Part shown: in pieces, positions 17,371 through 24,991 of the stretch | How positions within the stretch are numbered: position 1 is the stretch's first letter | Layout: every line of letters begins with the position of its first letter | DNA from: Flavobacteriales bacterium UBA7878 | GTDB taxonomy: Bacteria; Bacteroidota; Bacteroidia; Flavobacteriales; Schleiferiaceae | Assembly: GCA_002501205.1 (NCBI GenBank) | Contig: DLRW01000036.1 | Coordinates: forward strand, 1 to 64,000 | Direction: 5' to 3' | Length of the DNA stretch: 64,000 bases | The notes under the pieces: model-generated | Databases searched by the model: none | Told to the model about the DNA's origin: nothing | The model's input: only the letters and a program-made list of their open reading frames with translations | Made by a program: the position numbers and the translations under genes

Positions 17371-18482
17371 CACCCAGAAATTCGACTAAATTGATTCGGG
17401 TCCTGTACCTGGATGACGAGGATAATAACCTTCGATCTTTTAAAGCTGCTTTTCGCAGGGACTATGAAGTGTATACCGCTAACAATACGGAAGACGCTTT
17501 TAGTATTCTGAAAACGCATAAACCCCAGGTTATTTTCTCGGATCAAAGAATGCCCGTTACCAGTGGGGTAGAATTCTTTAATGCCGTACGCCAAGTATTC
17601 CCGGATCCCGTAAGAATATTGATTACCGGCTTTACTGATGTTAATGATATCATCGATGCCATTAACAAAGGGCATGTATATCGCTACATTACCAAGCCTT
17701 GGAGTGAGGCGGAGATCAAAGTGGCCATTGAAAATGCCTACGATCTCTATCATACCCGTAAGCAGTTGCGCACTAAGATTGAGGATCTGGAGAAAACCAA
17801 TAATGAACTCAATCGCTTTGTTTACAGTGTTTCCCATGATTTAAGAGCCCCTATAGCCAGTGTCTTAGGCCTGGTGAAAGTGGCGCATCTGGATGTTAAG
17901 GAGGAACAAGCCGTAAGTCTGTTTAATAAGGTGGACCAAAGTGTTCACAAGCTAGATTTACTGGTAAATAATATTATCGATTACTACAAGAACTCTAAGG
18001 CTGCCGAGGAGTTTGTGGAAGTAGATATTGAAAACCTGGTAGATGATGTTCTCAATCATCTGCATTCAGGAGAGAGTCGTGAGAATGTACACATTCAGAA
18101 AAGTGTAAATCAAAATGCCCGTTTCTTTGGCGATTATTTCCGGATTCGAATTGTATTAAGTCACTTGATTGCCAATGCAATTAAGTTTAAGAAACCTGAT
18201 CAAGATCGTGCTCGGGTGGATCTCAAATTTGCCATTGATGCCGAGGAAATTCATATTCGGGTGAAGGACCATGGTGTTGGAATTCTCCATGAACATGTAG
18301 AGCAAATCTTTAAGATGTTCTTCCGTGGAAAAGATCAAATGGCTGGTTCCGGATTGGGACTGTATATCGTAAAAGAGGCTTTGGCTAAAATGGGCGGTTC
18401 AATAGACGTGACATCCAGTCCCGGAGAGGGTGCGGAGTTTCACATCTGCATTCCTAATGTAAGCAAAGACTCCGATGAGTGA
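17367..18482 (+). CDS. REC-histidine kinase hybrid (cytosolic)
   Basis: A 371-residue soluble protein. An N-terminal REC domain (residues 1-125) has the acidic pair in LDDED and phospho-acceptor D59 in FSDQRMP. A short coiled coil is followed by a HisKA domain with H157 in VSHDLRAP and a HATPase domain with N-box HLIANAIKFKK, DHGVGI and GSGLGLYIV. There is no membrane segment, so it is probably fed by the upstream 7TMR-DISM kinase. Its REC domain is a close paralogue of the orphan regulator at 11709-12170. ATGA overlaps tie it to the kinase before it, and an 8-base overlap ties it to the REC protein after it. Confidence 0.93.
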   Translation: MTPRNSTKLIRVLYLDDEDNNLRSFKAAFRRDYEVYTANNTEDAFSILKTHKPQVIFSDQRMPVTSGVEFFNAVRQVFPDPVRILITGFTDVNDIIDAINKGHVYRYITKPWSEAEIKVAIENAYDLYHTRKQLRTKIEDLEKTNNELNRFVYSVSHDLRAPIASVLGLVKVAHLDVKEEQAVSLFNKVDQSVHKLDLLVNNIIDYYKNSKAAEEFVEVDIENLVDDVLNHLHSGESRENVHIQKSVNQNARFFGDYFRIRIVLSHLIANAIKFKKPDQDRARVDLKFAIDAEEIHIRVKDHGVGILHEHVEQIFKMFFRGKDQMAGSGLGLYIVKEALAKMGGSIDVTSSPGEGAEFHICIPNVSKDSDE

Positions 18483-18891
18483 GTTCCAGGTGGAATATTG
18501 CTTACTGATTGACGATAATGTGGTGGATCGTTTTGTACACCGCAGACTCATACAACACCATAAAATTGCCCGCGAAATAGTTGAAATCGACAGTGGTAAA
18601 GAAGCCCTGGAGTTTTTAAATGATGCCCTGGAAGGCAAAAAACCCATGCCCGATTTAATCTTGCTGGACTTAATGATGCCAGAAATGGATGGCTTTCAAT
18701 TCTTAAAGCATTATGAAATGTGGGTTCAGCGCTCTAAAGTGCGTCCCTATCTCTTCATGGTAAGTTCTACTGAGGATGATCGTGATTTAAAAAGGGCCCG
18801 CGAAAACCGTCATATTATCCGATTACTTCGCAAGCCCTTAATTCCTTCCTTACTCCGCGAAGGGATCGATCAGAACTCTGATTTAAAGTGA
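18475..18891 (+). CDS. Single-domain response regulator (Rcp1/CheY-like)
   Basis: A 138-residue lone REC domain: acidic pair D13/D14 in LLIDDN, phospho-acceptor D65 in LLDLMMPEMDGF, switch Ser in MVSSTEDD and Lys in LRKPLIP. Without an output domain it should act as a phosphate shuttle or bind a partner. The type is common downstream of hybrid kinases in Bacteroidota. It starts 8 bases before the end of the kinase hybrid. Its 3' end overlaps the convergent prfC gene by 22 bases. Confidence 0.9.
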   Translation: MSEFQVEYCLLIDDNVVDRFVHRRLIQHHKIAREIVEIDSGKEALEFLNDALEGKKPMPDLILLDLMMPEMDGFQFLKHYEMWVQRSKVRPYLFMVSSTEDDRDLKRARENRHIIRLLRKPLIPSLLREGIDQNSDLK

Positions 18892-20453
18892 AATTGAATC
18901 TTATCGAACTTCTCCCTTGCCATACTTAGGCTGAAAGAGGAATCCGCTAAGAACACCAAACGATCGAATTTATCGCGAGCTAAATAGCGGTATTTCAATT
19001 TGCTGAATTCTTCCAGTTGACCTTCGTCGGAACTTTCAATCCAACAAGCTTTATAAGCTGGGTAGTTCTCATAACTACATTTGGCCCCGTACTCGTGCTC
19101 CAACCGGTATTGGATAACTTCATACTGCAGGGCTCCAACGGTACCAATAATCTTACGGTTATTGCTCTCTAGGGTAAAGAGCTGTGCAACCCCTTCATCC
19201 ATTAATTGATCAATTCCCTTATTCAATTGCTTGGCCTTCATAGGATCAACATTATTGATAAAGCGGAAGTGTTCCGGAGAAAAGCTGGGGATTCCTTTAA
19301 ACTCTAAATCAGGACCTTCACTTACACTATCACCAATACGGAAGTTACCGGTATCGTGTAAACCGATAATATCACCTGGGAAAGCCTGATCTACCACCGA
19401 TTTGCGCGAAGCCATAAAGGCAGTAGGGTTACTGAATTTCATACTCTTGCCTAAACGAGTATGCTTGTAGTTCTTATTGCGCTCAAAGGTGCCGGAAACG
19501 ATTTTCATAAAGGCCAAGCGGTCTCGGTGCTTGGGATCCATGTTGGCGTGAATCTTAAACACAAAACCACTGAAGAAGTCCTCATCCGGTTTCACCAATA
19601 CCCCATTGGCATCTTTCGGCTGGGGCGGGGGAGCGATTTCAACAAAGCAATCTAGTAATTCTTGAACCCCAAAGTTATTCAAGGCACTACCGAAGAATAC
19701 AGGAGATAGATTTCCGGCCAGATAGGAGTCGCGATCAAAATCATCATATACCCCTTGCAGGAGACCAAGTTCCTCAACCAAGGTTTCGGCAGCTTCATCA
19801 CCCACCATTTCTGCCATTTTGGGGTCTTCGATATTCTCGATCTCAATGCTGTTGGCAATCTTTTGCTTATTAACCTCCGTGTAAAGCTTTAATTGCTTTT
19901 CCCAGAGGTTGTATACACCCTGAAAACGCTGTCCCATACCAATAGGCCAACTGAGTGGACAAATATTCAAGCCTAATTTGGATTCGATTTCATCCAGAAG
20001 ATCAAAGGCATCCTTACCCTCACGATCCAGCTTATTAATGAAAACGATAATAGGGGTATTCCGCATCCGACAAACTTCAACCAGTTTTTCGGTTTGAGTT
20101 TCTACCCCTTTGGCCACGTCTATCACCACAATAACACTATCCACCGCAGTAAGGGTGCGATAAGTGTCTTCGGCAAAATCCTGGTGACCAGGCGTATCGA
20201 GAATATTGATTTTCTTCGACTTATAATCGAATCCCATCACCGAGGTGGCAACGGAGATTCCTCTTTGCCGCTCGATCTCCATAAAGTCGGAGGTGGCGGT
20301 TTTCTTAATCTTATTACTCTTAACCGCACCGGCTTCCTGAATGGCTCCACCAAATAGCAGGAGTTTTTCCGTAAGGGTCGTTTTACCCGCATCCGGGTGG
20401 GAAATAATACCGAAAGTTCGGCGCTTGGCAATCTCTTGTTTTAGGCTACTCAT
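18870..20453 (-). CDS. prfC: Peptide chain release factor 3
   Basis: A 527-residue translational GTPase, close to the usual length of RF3. From the start at 20453 it reads MSSLKQEIAKRRTFGIISHPDAGKTTLTEK, with the P-loop at residues 16-24, switch II DTPGHQD and the NKLD guanine-specificity motif. RF3 removes RF1 or RF2 from the ribosome after termination. The frame remains open to 20474, but the promoter element at 20462-20469 lies inside that extension, which favours the inner start. It is a single-gene unit, divergent from the MerR regulator and overlapping the REC gene at its 3' end. Confidence 0.95.
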   Translation of the reverse strand: MSSLKQEIAKRRTFGIISHPDAGKTTLTEKLLLFGGAIQEAGAVKSNKIKKTATSDFMEIERQRGISVATSVMGFDYKSKKINILDTPGHQDFAEDTYRTLTAVDSVIVVIDVAKGVETQTEKLVEVCRMRNTPIIVFINKLDREGKDAFDLLDEIESKLGLNICPLSWPIGMGQRFQGVYNLWEKQLKLYTEVNKQKIANSIEIENIEDPKMAEMVGDEAAETLVEELGLLQGVYDDFDRDSYLAGNLSPVFFGSALNNFGVQELLDCFVEIAPPPQPKDANGVLVKPDEDFFSGFVFKIHANMDPKHRDRLAFMKIVSGTFERNKNYKHTRLGKSMKFSNPTAFMASRKSVVDQAFPGDIIGLHDTGNFRIGDSVSEGPDLEFKGIPSFSPEHFRFINNVDPMKAKQLNKGIDQLMDEGVAQLFTLESNNRKIIGTVGALQYEVIQYRLEHEYGAKCSYENYPAYKACWIESSDEGQLEEFSKLKYRYLARDKFDRLVFLADSSFSLSMAREKFDKIQFHFKSEF

Positions 20454-20461
20454 AGTCGCCG

Positions 20462-20469
20462 CAAAAGTA
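20462..20469 (-). promoter_or_regulatory. Promoter -7 element TACTTTTG for prfC, near-leaderless
   Basis: TACTTTTG on the minus strand matches TAnnTTTG and ends 8 bases before the chosen prfC start codon. Confidence 0.5.
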
Positions 20470-20496
20470 GCCAATCCCGACTTTAAAAAAAGTGTC

Positions 20497-20504
20497 TATT
20501 TTTG
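20497..20504 (+). promoter_or_regulatory. Promoter -7 element TATTTTTG for the MerR gene
   Basis: TATTTTTG fits TAnnTTTG and would give a 5' leader of about 60 bases for the MerR/B12 regulator. A degenerate pair of the operator motif seen upstream of the sigma factor gene overlaps and follows it (20501-20509 and 20527-20535). Confidence 0.5.
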
Positions 20505-20572
20505 TGCAACTTTATTCATCTAAAAGCTAAACAAATAGCTTGGGATAGGGTTTCTTTGGTAATAAACTATAC

Positions 20573-21466
20573 ATGGAATCTAAGTATTCGATAAAAGATC
20601 TGGAAAAGCTTTCAGGAATTAAGGCGCATACTCTGCGTGCCTGGGAACAGCGTTATCAGCTAATTGAGCCCAAGCGCACCGATACCAATATCCGATACTA
20701 TATAGATGAGCATCTCAAGAAGATCCTCAATATTGCTGTATTGGTAAAGAGCGGTATGCGAATTAGCAAAGTAGCGGAGCTAGGTCCGGAAGAGCTCAGA
20801 GCCGCTGTAATTGATGCAGGACGTTACCAGGGAAATTATGAAAGTCAGATTAATGCTTTCAAGATCGCTATGCTGGAATACGATGAGTATCTCTTCGACA
20901 GCATATTTAATAAGTGTCTCATTCAATTTGGGACGGAAGAAACGCTTTCCCGGATCATGGGGAAGTTTATTCAGGAAGTAGGGCTACTGTGGCAGGCCGG
21001 TGCCATTAGCGTTAGTAATGAGCATTTTATTAGCAATCTGGTGAAGCAGAAGCTCTTTGCGATTATTGATCAAACCATCATTCCCCAAAAATCCGAGAAG
21101 CGAAAGAGCTATGTGCTGTATTTACCTGCGGATGAGTTGCATGAATTAGGCTTGCTCTACCTGTATTATTACTTAAAGAAACTTGGCAATCGCGTTATCT
21201 ATCTGGGGCAATCTGTACCCATAGAGTATTTGAAAGAAGTTGCGGAAAAGACTAAGGTGGATCAATTCATTTCCATATTCACCACCAATCCTCATTTTGA
21301 AGAAATCGACGTTTATTTTCAGAAAATCGGGGAAATGTTCAACAAAGACAACTATCGATTCTTCCTTACCGGGATGCAATTCCATAATTATGAAATGCAA
21401 GACATTCCAGCACAGGTGGAGATAGCACCTGATATTGAGTCTTTAAAGAAAACCTTTATACGTTAA
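20573..21466 (+). CDS. MerR-family regulator with B12-binding domain (CarH/LitR-like photoreceptor)
   Basis: A 297-residue protein. Residues 1-75 form a MerR winged helix (YSIKDLEKLSGIKAHTLRAWEQRY, then RYY). Residues about 90-165 form the cobalamin cap helices, with W140 and E150-H151 in the spacing W-x9-EH that marks CarH and LitR. Residues about 180-297 are the B12 Rossmann domain, with H190 in ELHELG as likely lower cobalt ligand. In CarH, adenosylcobalamin keeps the tetramer on DNA in the dark and light releases it. The residue after W140 is Gln, where CarH has a His that binds cobalt after illumination. Downstream lie carotenoid and photolyase genes, so it is the likely light-controlled repressor of that block. 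Confidence 0.9.
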   Translation: MESKYSIKDLEKLSGIKAHTLRAWEQRYQLIEPKRTDTNIRYYIDEHLKKILNIAVLVKSGMRISKVAELGPEELRAAVIDAGRYQGNYESQINAFKIAMLEYDEYLFDSIFNKCLIQFGTEETLSRIMGKFIQEVGLLWQAGAISVSNEHFISNLVKQKLFAIIDQTIIPQKSEKRKSYVLYLPADELHELGLLYLYYYLKKLGNRVIYLGQSVPIEYLKEVAEKTKVDQFISIFTTNPHFEEIDVYFQKIGEMFNKDNYRFFLTGMQFHNYEMQDIPAQVEIAPDIESLKKTFIR

Positions 21467-21521
21467 TCGACGTATATTATATCTCAGAGTTATAACATCG
21501 ACTAAATCAGTCTTTTAAGTT

Positions 21522-21612
21522 TTTGTTTAATCAAAATAGTGTTAAGGTTAAACAAAATTCTTGTGAAACCGAAGTGATTTGTTTAAGTTTGGGGTGTTAT
21601 AAGTTGAACAAA
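21522..21612 (+). promoter_or_regulatory. Predicted operator: four copies of TTTGTTTAA in two inverted pairs
   Basis: Motif copies lie at 21522-21530 (TTTGTTTAA), 21548-21556 (TTAAACAAA, the reverse complement), 21578-21586 (TTTGTTTAA) and 21604-21612 (TTGAACAAA, one mismatch). Both inverted pairs have the same start-to-start spacing of 26 bases. The second pair surrounds the predicted -7 element and start site, and the first pair lies just upstream of the -33 TTG. This is the arrangement expected for a tetrameric repressor. The adjacent MerR/B12 protein is the obvious candidate binder, which is inference. Confidence 0.65.
21561..21591 (+). promoter_or_regulatory. Promoter of the sigma factor / carotenoid operon
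   Basis: TTG at 21561-21563, a 20-base spacer, and TAAGTTTG at 21584-21591 give a full Bacteroidota promoter (-33 TTG, -7 TAnnTTTG). The start site would be near 21597, about 30 bases before the sigma factor ATG. The -7 element overlaps the third operator motif. Confidence 0.65.
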
Positions 21613-21628
21613 CTAAAAATCAGCACGC

Positions 21629-22132
21629 ATGTCTCAGGCAGAATTCAGTTCTATGATTATTGGTCACCAAGATTTCTTACGTCAACTGGCCTTAAAACTG
21701 ACCAAGAGCAATAATGACAGTGATGATCTGATGCAAGAAACCTTGTTCAAGGCGCTTAAGAACCGCGAGAAGTTTCAAGAAGGCACCAATATCAAAGGAT
21801 GGTTGTATACCATTATGAAGAATACCTTCATTAATGCCTACCGCAAGCGCAAAAATCAGAACACATTTATTGATGAAACTGAAAACAAATATTTCATCAA
21901 TATGCGCGAAACTGAGAAATCAGTGAGCACAGACAGTATTGTAGATCATAAGTATGTAATGAAGCAGGTAAACTCTATCGACAAGACTTATCTGGAAACC
22001 TTTATGATGTATTACAATGGTTATAAGTACGAGGAGATTTCAGAAATCCTCGATATTCCATTAGGTACGGTTAAGAGTCGCATTTTCTTAGCACGACGCA
22101 AAATGATGGATAAACTCAAAGATTACCGTTAA
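21629..22132 (+). CDS. ECF-type RNA polymerase sigma factor
   Basis: A 167-residue sigma-70 family factor. Region 2 has DDLMQETLFKALKNREKF and INAYRKRKN. Region 4 has YEEISEILDIPLGTVKSRIFLARRKM, a helix-turn-helix for -35 recognition. It lacks regions 1 and 3, as ECF factors do, and no anti-sigma factor gene is next to it. Its promoter carries the four-site operator. A sigma factor leading a crt cluster beside a B12-type MerR regulator is a known pattern for light-induced carotenoid synthesis, so it may amplify the light signal. Confidence 0.93.
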   Translation: MSQAEFSSMIIGHQDFLRQLALKLTKSNNDSDDLMQETLFKALKNREKFQEGTNIKGWLYTIMKNTFINAYRKRKNQNTFIDETENKYFINMRETEKSVSTDSIVDHKYVMKQVNSIDKTYLETFMMYYNGYKYEEISEILDIPLGTVKSRIFLARRKMMDKLKDYR

Positions 22133-22143
22133 TCTAAAAGCAC

Positions 22144-23643
22144 ATGGGCCAAACGGCAATTGTAGTCGGAGCCGGATTTGCAGGATTATCGGCTGCAAGC
22201 TCCCTCGCACAGAAGGGTTTTCAAGTGAAAATCCTAGAGAAAAACGAGCAGGCTGGGGGAAGAGCCCGGGCCTTTAAGCACGAAGGTTTTCATTTTGATA
22301 TGGGGCCCAGTTGGTACTGGATGCCCGATGTTTTTGAAGCCTACTTTCAAACTTTTGGTAAAAAGGTATCCGACTACTACACCTTAGATCGATTGGATCC
22401 CAGTTATCGGGTTTATTTCGGTAGTAAGGACTTTGTTGATCTTCCGGCCGGAACCGAAGCGGTAATTCAACTCTTCGAAAAAATTGAAAAGGGAAGTGGA
22501 GCGAAACTGAAAAAATTCATTCAGGACTCGGCTTATAAATATGAGGTTGGCATTAATGATTTGGTCTATAAGCCGGGTCGCTCTCTACTCGAATTTGCAG
22601 ATTGGCGCATTGCCAGAGGTCTCATTCAATTAGACCTTTTGAAGAGTATGCGTCGCTATGTACAGGCACATTTTAAAAACCCTCGCCTTCAGCAAATTAT
22701 GGAGTTTCCCATTTTATTTCTGGGTGCTACTCCTCAAAATACCCCCGCTCTTTATTCATTGATGAATTATGCAGATATCGATGGTGGAACCTGGTTTCCG
22801 CGCGGAGGCATGTATGAGATTGTGAAGGCTATGTTGGCTGTGGCCGAAGAGCAAGGTGTAGAGATCCTTACTGATCAGGAAGTGATTTCAGCAAAATTTA
22901 AGGGTGATCGAATAATAGGTCTACAAACCAATCAAGCCTATTTTGAGGCGGATGTGATTTTGAATGCAGCGGATTACCATCACTTCGAACAGAGAATTCT
23001 TCCCGAGGAATTCCGTCAGTACAGTCCTAAATATTGGGATAGCCGTGCTATGGCTCCTTCCAGTTTACTCTTTTATTTGGCAGTAGATAAAAAGGTTCCA
23101 GGCCTTTTGCATCATACCTTATTTTTTGATGAGGATTTTGATCAGCATGCCCGCGAAATCTACGAAACTCCGCAGTGGCCCTCTAAACCGCTCTTTTATG
23201 TTTCGGCTACTTCTAAAACTGATCCGGCGGCAGCTCCCGAAGGACAGGAAAACCTATTCTTATTAATGCCCTTAGCTCCAGGCTTGCAAGATGATCCGGA
23301 GCAAAGAGAAAAATACTATCACCTCATGATGGATCGATTGGAAGCGCATATTGGTGCTGAGATACGACCTCATGTTCATTTCAAACGGTCTTATGCCATG
23401 CAGGACTTTAAAAACGATTACCACGCTTTTAAAGGCAATGCCTATGGATTGGCCAATACCTTAAGTCAAACCGCAATCCTCAAACCTTCTCTCAAGAGTA
23501 AAAAAGTAGCTAACCTCTATTATGCCGGGCAGCTAACCACGCCTGGACCCGGAGTTCCTCCATCCCTGATATCAGGCTTGGTAGCGGCTGCTGAAATTGA
23601 AAAAGACACCTTAAAAAGCCGGAGGCATGAAAGCATTGTTTGA
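22144..23643 (+). CDS. crtI: Phytoene desaturase
   Basis: A 499-residue FAD-dependent desaturase. The dinucleotide fold at the N-terminus has VVGAGFAGLSAASSLA with the following acidic residue and GGRA. MGPSWYWMPDVFE is typical of CrtI, and the C-terminal flavin motif is YYAGQLTTPGPGVPPSLISG. It converts phytoene to lycopene-type polyenes at the membrane. It starts 11 bases after the sigma factor stop, and its end overlaps crtB by 17 bases. Confidence 0.95.
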   Translation: MGQTAIVVGAGFAGLSAASSLAQKGFQVKILEKNEQAGGRARAFKHEGFHFDMGPSWYWMPDVFEAYFQTFGKKVSDYYTLDRLDPSYRVYFGSKDFVDLPAGTEAVIQLFEKIEKGSGAKLKKFIQDSAYKYEVGINDLVYKPGRSLLEFADWRIARGLIQLDLLKSMRRYVQAHFKNPRLQQIMEFPILFLGATPQNTPALYSLMNYADIDGGTWFPRGGMYEIVKAMLAVAEEQGVEILTDQEVISAKFKGDRIIGLQTNQAYFEADVILNAADYHHFEQRILPEEFRQYSPKYWDSRAMAPSSLLFYLAVDKKVPGLLHHTLFFDEDFDQHAREIYETPQWPSKPLFYVSATSKTDPAAAPEGQENLFLLMPLAPGLQDDPEQREKYYHLMMDRLEAHIGAEIRPHVHFKRSYAMQDFKNDYHAFKGNAYGLANTLSQTAILKPSLKSKKVANLYYAGQLTTPGPGVPPSLISGLVAAAEIEKDTLKSRRHESIV

Positions 23644-24466
23644 TCGAATTTCCTATCGCACCTCTGCGATGGTGACCAAGAAGTACAGTACTTCTTTTTC
23701 TTTAGGTATTTTGTTTTTGGATCGCAGTCTGCATCAGCACATATATGCGATTTATGGTTTCGTGCGCTTTGCGGATGAAATCGTGGATACCTTCCATGAT
23801 TACGATAAGAAAGCCTTATTAGATGACTTTAAAGTACAATGTCATAAGGCCATTGATCAAGGTATAAGCTTGAATCCTATTCTCAATTCCTTTCAACATA
23901 CTGTTAATCGTTTTAATATTGATCGAGAGCTGATTGATACCTTCCTGAAGTCGATGGAAATGGATCTCGACTTAAGCAAAGTGCAATCGGAAGAGGAGTA
24001 TGAAGAATACATTCTAGGAAGTGCCGAGGTAGTTGGATTAATGTGCTTAAAGGTTTTCTGTTACGGCGATCAAGAACAATACGATCGCTTGCGCTGGAAC
24101 GCTATGAAATTAGGTTCGGCTTTTCAGAAGATCAATTTCCTGCGCGACCTTAATGCCGATTATCAACAATTGGGAAGGGTATATTTCCCCGGCGTGAATA
24201 TGCAGGTTTTTGATGATCAGGTAAAGCGTGAAATTGAGGAAGACATTGAAAAGGATTTCAAAGCTGGTTATGAAGGAATAATAGCCTTGCCCAAGCAGGC
24301 ACGATTTGGTGTTTATGTAGCCTATATGTACTACTATCGCTTATTCCTGAAAATCAAGGCCACGCCAAGCAATACGATATTAAATCAAAGGGTACGCATC
24401 CCCAACCACAATAAATATCGTTTATTAGTAAGCTCGTATCTTAAACACAGTTTTAACATCTTATAG
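23627..24466 (+). CDS. crtB: Phytoene synthase
   Basis: A 279-residue squalene/phytoene synthase family enzyme that condenses two geranylgeranyl diphosphates. The two Asp-rich substrate motifs are RFADEIVDTFHDYD near residues 46-60 and INFLRDLNADYQQLGRVYFP near 185-205. The N-terminal KKYSTSFSLG is also typical. Its start lies inside the end of crtI (17-base overlap), so the two enzymes are probably coupled in translation. No crtY or crtZ follows, so cyclisation genes must lie elsewhere if the product is zeaxanthin-like. Confidence 0.95.
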   Translation: MKALFDRISYRTSAMVTKKYSTSFSLGILFLDRSLHQHIYAIYGFVRFADEIVDTFHDYDKKALLDDFKVQCHKAIDQGISLNPILNSFQHTVNRFNIDRELIDTFLKSMEMDLDLSKVQSEEEYEEYILGSAEVVGLMCLKVFCYGDQEQYDRLRWNAMKLGSAFQKINFLRDLNADYQQLGRVYFPGVNMQVFDDQVKREIEEDIEKDFKAGYEGIIALPKQARFGVYVAYMYYYRLFLKIKATPSNTILNQRVRIPNHNKYRLLVSSYLKHSFNIL

Positions 24467-24469
24467 TCA

Positions 24470-24991
24470 ATGGCAGAAGAAGTTATCCTAGTCGATGCTC
24501 AGGATCAAGAGCTCGGACTGATGGAGAAAATGGAAGCCCACCGCAAAGGACTATTGCATCGTGCCTTTTCCGTTTTTGTCCTTAATGCAAAAGGTGAACT
24601 TATGTTGCAACAACGTGCAGCAGAGAAGTACCATTCCGGAACCCTCTGGACCAACACTTGTTGCTCGCATCCCCGTAAAGGAGAGTCCGCAGAAGAAGCA
24701 GCGCATCGACGCTTAATGGAGGAAATGGGATTTGATTGCCCTATTGAAAAAGTATTGGAGTTTACCTATCGTGCCGATTTGGATAAAGGCATGATTGAAC
24801 ATGAATACGATCATCTCTTTATCGGACACTTTGATGGCGAACCCCAAATTAATCCCGCAGAAGTAATGAGCTGGAAATGGGTTTCTATCGAAGAATTATC
24901 CCATGACATTGAATCACATCCAGAGAATTATACTGCCTGGTTCAAGATTATCTGGAAACAATTTGAAGCGCACGTAAATCAGCTCTCGTGA
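24470..24991 (+). CDS. idi: Isopentenyl-diphosphate delta-isomerase, type 1
   Basis: A 173-residue Nudix-fold enzyme that interconverts isopentenyl and dimethylallyl diphosphate and supplies precursors for the carotenoid pathway. Catalytic Cys lies in WTNTCCSHPRKGES and catalytic Glu in MIEHEYDHLF; the Nudix helix is AAHRRLMEEMGF. It starts 3 bases after crtB, and its stop is shared with the GTG start of the PTPS-like gene. Isomerase is essential in organisms with the mevalonate pathway, which fits the HMG-CoA reductase gene at 35550. Confidence 0.95.
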   Translation: MAEEVILVDAQDQELGLMEKMEAHRKGLLHRAFSVFVLNAKGELMLQQRAAEKYHSGTLWTNTCCSHPRKGESAEEAAHRRLMEEMGFDCPIEKVLEFTYRADLDKGMIEHEYDHLFIGHFDGEPQINPAEVMSWKWVSIEELSHDIESHPENYTAWFKIIWKQFEAHVNQLS

